Shown here: positions 5,376 to 7,566 of the stretch, piece by piece
How the letters are laid out: every line of letters begins with the position of its first letter
How positions within the stretch are numbered: position 1 is the first letter of the stretch
Notes under the pieces: generated by a model
What the model was told of the DNA's origin: nothing
Database searches by the model: none
The model's input: the letters and a program-made list of their open reading frames with translations, nothing else
Translations under genes and position numbers: made by a program
Assembly: GCA_029007685.1 (NCBI GenBank)
Contig: JAQXIG010000137.1
Span: 1 to 7,566, forward strand
Length of the DNA stretch: 7,566 bases
Source: a bacterium
GTDB taxonomy: Bacteria > Bacillota_I > Bacilli_A > RF39 > UBA660
Direction of reading: 5' to 3'

Positions 5376-7566
5376 CTACCAAGAGCCACCTCCACCTCCA
5401 CCTGAACCTCCACCAGAAGATCCTCCTCCTGATGAACCCCCTCCTGATGAACTTCCCCCTGATGAACTAGATGGACTTGATGACATCACACTTTCTGCTG
5501 ATTCCATAGCGGAATTTATAAATGAACCAAATGCTACCATATCAAATACATTAGGACTATCATACCAAGATGGGGCCTGTAATGATATTGATTCAAAATT
5601 TTTAATCCATTTGTCAGATACACCTAAAACATAAGTGTATGGTAGAATGTTATAGAAATAAGTAGGATTTTGCATAACCATTGCCTCTAATTTTTCTTTT
5701 TCGGCAGTCTCTAGAAATTTTTTAAACCCTCTTAATTTTCCTAACATTTCGTTTCCATATGATGTTCTCTTTGGTAAATATATTAAACATATAATCATTC
5801 CAAACATACATCCCATACTAATTATATATCCTATTAAATACATTGGATCTTGTAATAATGCAGGAAGTACAGTAAGTGCCCAAGGTATACCTCCAAACAT
5901 TCCTCCCCATACAAGCCCTATAAGACCTAATAATTTAATACCAATTGATGAATGAGTTGCTTTACCATTCACATATATTGTTTGTGCTCCTCCAAATAAC
6001 AAACTAAACATTAAGGTAAATCCTAGTATAAATCCAAATCCTGGAAATAAAAGAGCAACCATTAGCATATTAGCTTTGCCATATGTTAAAACAGGTGGTA
6101 TTGTGATTAAGCAATAAGTAGCTATAATCATCAATAGTATAAATATTATTTTTCCTGATGCTGATTTTTCAAACAATTTATTTTTATTTTCTTTATTATT
6201 TATATTTGATAATATTTTATGCATAGTGATATAAAAATTATCATATAAATCCGTAGAAGTCACTTCATTAATAGAATCAGTAGGTGTTTCGGAAGTTTTA
6301 CTAAATAATGAAGTATATGATGGTCGCCTTGTGAATAATCCATTTAGGAATATTCGCTCATTAATATTATTACCATCATATTCTTTCAATTTAGTTACTT
6401 TAAATCCCTTATATTTTGAGAATAAAGATTTCTCTTCAGTTTCTGCAATTCTAATATATCCCTTATTTGCTAAATATATCAGTAATGATGTTACATCTCG
6501 ATTATCAGCTTGTCCTTTATATAAGAATCCTACTTCAAGACTATTAAATCCTTGTGGTGGATAGAACTCAACCGTTTCTACAACTTGATCATCACGACCA
6601 AATTTATGCCATAATAATATTGCTATTGCTAAAAATATAATAGGGATTAAGAATAAAATATAATCCATTATATTTATATTAAGTCCTGCACCAACAAAAT
6701 ATCCCTCAGGTAATTCACATCTTATTGTTAAAGCTTCACCAACAGCAAGGATGTCATCATAACTACCTGTTATTGTGTTTTCACTAACATTATATTTTAC
6801 TTTACTATTCTCAGTTGATCCTGTAATCCCTGATGAAAATCCTAATTTACTTGAATCGAATTCTTTAGGCATTTTAATTGAAAAGGTTACATTACCAATT
6901 ACGGTGTCCCATTCATTACCAATTATGTTGTAATATAATTCATCATAATCTTTTATAGGATCTTTTCCTAAATTATATGTATACTTAATAATATATTTTT
7001 GTTCTCCCGTTAGAGTACGACTTGCAGAACCAATTTGTAATTTATAATTACCATTTTCTCTTGATGTTGTATATTCATTATCAACACTAATATTTGTTAC
7101 TTGAGTACGATTAGTAGAAGTAGTTCCATCTAATCTGGTAATGGTATTTTTTAATGGAATTGTTCTAAATATTCCATGTTTAGAAACATTAAAATATGCA
7201 GTAATTGTTTCCGTTATATCAAAAGTATTATTTTCATTAACTACTATATTAACATCATATTTATCTATTACATAATCGTAAGAACTATATTGATAATTCT
7301 TACTAGGTGTTAAGACCGTTGAATTCATGGTTCCTGATGAATTAGTGTTATCAGTTGTATGAATTGATAAACGATAATAATATATTTCGCTAATACTATG
7401 TCCACCTAAAATGCTTAAGTTAGAAATTTGGTCAAAATTGCTAGTTCCAGAAATAGCAGTTCCTGAATTGTACCCTTGAGCTACTAAATTATAATTTGAA
7501 TCATAATAGTAAATTGTTGAAGTATAATGGATAGTATCACTAGAACTATTAGCAACTACACCTGTT
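5376..7566 (-). CDS. DUF2207-family membrane protein, start beyond window
   Basis: At least 729 residues are visible. The frame is open to the right edge, so the ATG at 7328 is probably internal: what follows it (MNSTVLTPSK) is not a signal peptide, while this family's first domain is outside. Visible residues 1-79 form an extra beta-rich part (YYYDSNYNLVAQG, FDQISNLSILGG) resembling FxLYD-type domains. Numbered from ATG 7328, the outer DUF2207 domain spans about 18-205 (DVNIVVNENNTFDITETITA, HGIFRTIPL, LYYNIIGNEWD). Transmembrane segments follow near 219-241, 393-412, 420-446, 464-490 and 496-518. The cytosolic part at 250-390 has a winged-helix look (VTSLLIYLANKGYIRI). A C-terminal helical part (520-612) ends in a Ser/Gly-rich tail closing with GGGGGGSW. 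Such Gly-rich ends are common in this family. The biochemical role of DUF2207 is not established. Probably in operon with the zinc-ribbon gene. Confidence 0.88.
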   Translation of the reverse strand, partial: TGVVANSSSDTIHYTSTIYYYDSNYNLVAQGYNSGTAISGTSNFDQISNLSILGGHSISEIYYYRLSIHTTDNTNSSGTMNSTVLTPSKNYQYSSYDYVIDKYDVNIVVNENNTFDITETITAYFNVSKHGIFRTIPLKNTITRLDGTTSTNRTQVTNISVDNEYTTSRENGNYKLQIGSASRTLTGEQKYIIKYTYNLGKDPIKDYDELYYNIIGNEWDTVIGNVTFSIKMPKEFDSSKLGFSSGITGSTENSKVKYNVSENTITGSYDDILAVGEALTIRCELPEGYFVGAGLNINIMDYILFLIPIIFLAIAILLWHKFGRDDQVVETVEFYPPQGFNSLEVGFLYKGQADNRDVTSLLIYLANKGYIRIAETEEKSLFSKYKGFKVTKLKEYDGNNINERIFLNGLFTRRPSYTSLFSKTSETPTDSINEVTSTDLYDNFYITMHKILSNINNKENKNKLFEKSASGKIIFILLMIIATYCLITIPPVLTYGKANMLMVALLFPGFGFILGFTLMFSLLFGGAQTIYVNGKATHSSIGIKLLGLIGLVWGGMFGGIPWALTVLPALLQDPMYLIGYIISMGCMFGMIICLIYLPKRTSYGNEMLGKLRGFKKFLETAEKEKLEAMVMQNPTYFYNILPYTYVLGVSDKWIKNFESISLQAPSWYDSPNVFDMVAFGSFINSAMESAESVMSSSPSSSSGGSSSGGGSSGGGSSGGGSGGGGGGSW
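5379..5480 (-). repeat. Low-complexity Gly/Ser codon repeat
   Basis: About 100 bases coding the C-terminal tail consist largely of GGT/GGA/GGG and TCA/TCT/AGT codons, giving repeated SSGGG units and a final run of six glycines before Ser-Trp. Local GC is much higher than the surroundings. The repeats are imperfect at the DNA level. Confidence 0.8.

Noticed and set aside
5371..5380. The palindrome GGTAGCTACC over the DUF2207 stop codon as a possible terminator.
   Set aside because: It has no room for a loop and only four T follow on the minus strand. It is more likely a chance palindrome, so the two genes remain in one operon.
6331..6564. A plus-strand 77-codon frame inside the DUF2207 gene.
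   Set aside because: It lies antisense within a long coding region with clear family features, and has no ribosome site or domain of its own.
1..7566. Reassigned TGA (Mollicutes-type code 4).
   Set aside because: All tryptophan codons checked are TGG and no gene needs TGA read-through. The absence of TGA stops in eight genes is too small a sample.

Overview
The window is AT-rich, and its genes carry strong Shine-Dalgarno sites and intrinsic terminators. It reads like a low-GC Firmicute of the Bacilli/Erysipelotrichia type, possibly one of the uncultured gut lineages close to the Mollicutes; this placement is inferred from style and protein resemblance only. The cell makes peptidoglycan (murC is present). 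Every tryptophan codon I checked is TGG. The eight stop codons are five TAA, three TAG and no TGA, so nothing requires a non-standard code, although TGA stops are absent from this small sample.

Left block, plus strand (1-2745). A tight gene string begins with the 3' end of a secreted-type staphylococcal nuclease homologue. It is followed by a membrane-anchored thioredoxin-like protein (CGWC) and, overlapping or nearly overlapping it, a small bacterial PH-domain protein. A terminator ends this string. murC follows with its own promoter and a very strong terminator.

Centre (2746-2943). This is a convergent junction. The murC terminator faces a minus-strand terminator, with a third small hairpin between them.

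Right block, minus strand (2944-7566). Read in the direction of transcription, it starts with a large DUF2207-family membrane protein that runs off the right edge of the window, then a zinc-ribbon membrane protein with a TTG start, probably in the same operon. A long-stem terminator and an AT-rich, gene-free stretch of about 380 bp follow. Next come a membrane-anchored XRE-type regulator with a cysteine-rich outer domain, and a second membrane-anchored thioredoxin-like protein (CPWC plus a C-terminal CxxC). Each of these last two has its own terminator.

The points that most deserve follow-up are three. First, a transmembrane XRE regulator whose outer domain has six cysteines lies next to an extracytoplasmic thiol-disulfide protein, which may be an envelope redox or disulfide-sensing pair. 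Second, two different surface thioredoxin-like proteins lie on opposite sides of murC. Third, the DUF2207 reading frame continues upstream of the apparent ATG into an extra beta-rich domain. No CRISPR array, tRNA, rRNA, insertion sequence or phage gene was found.
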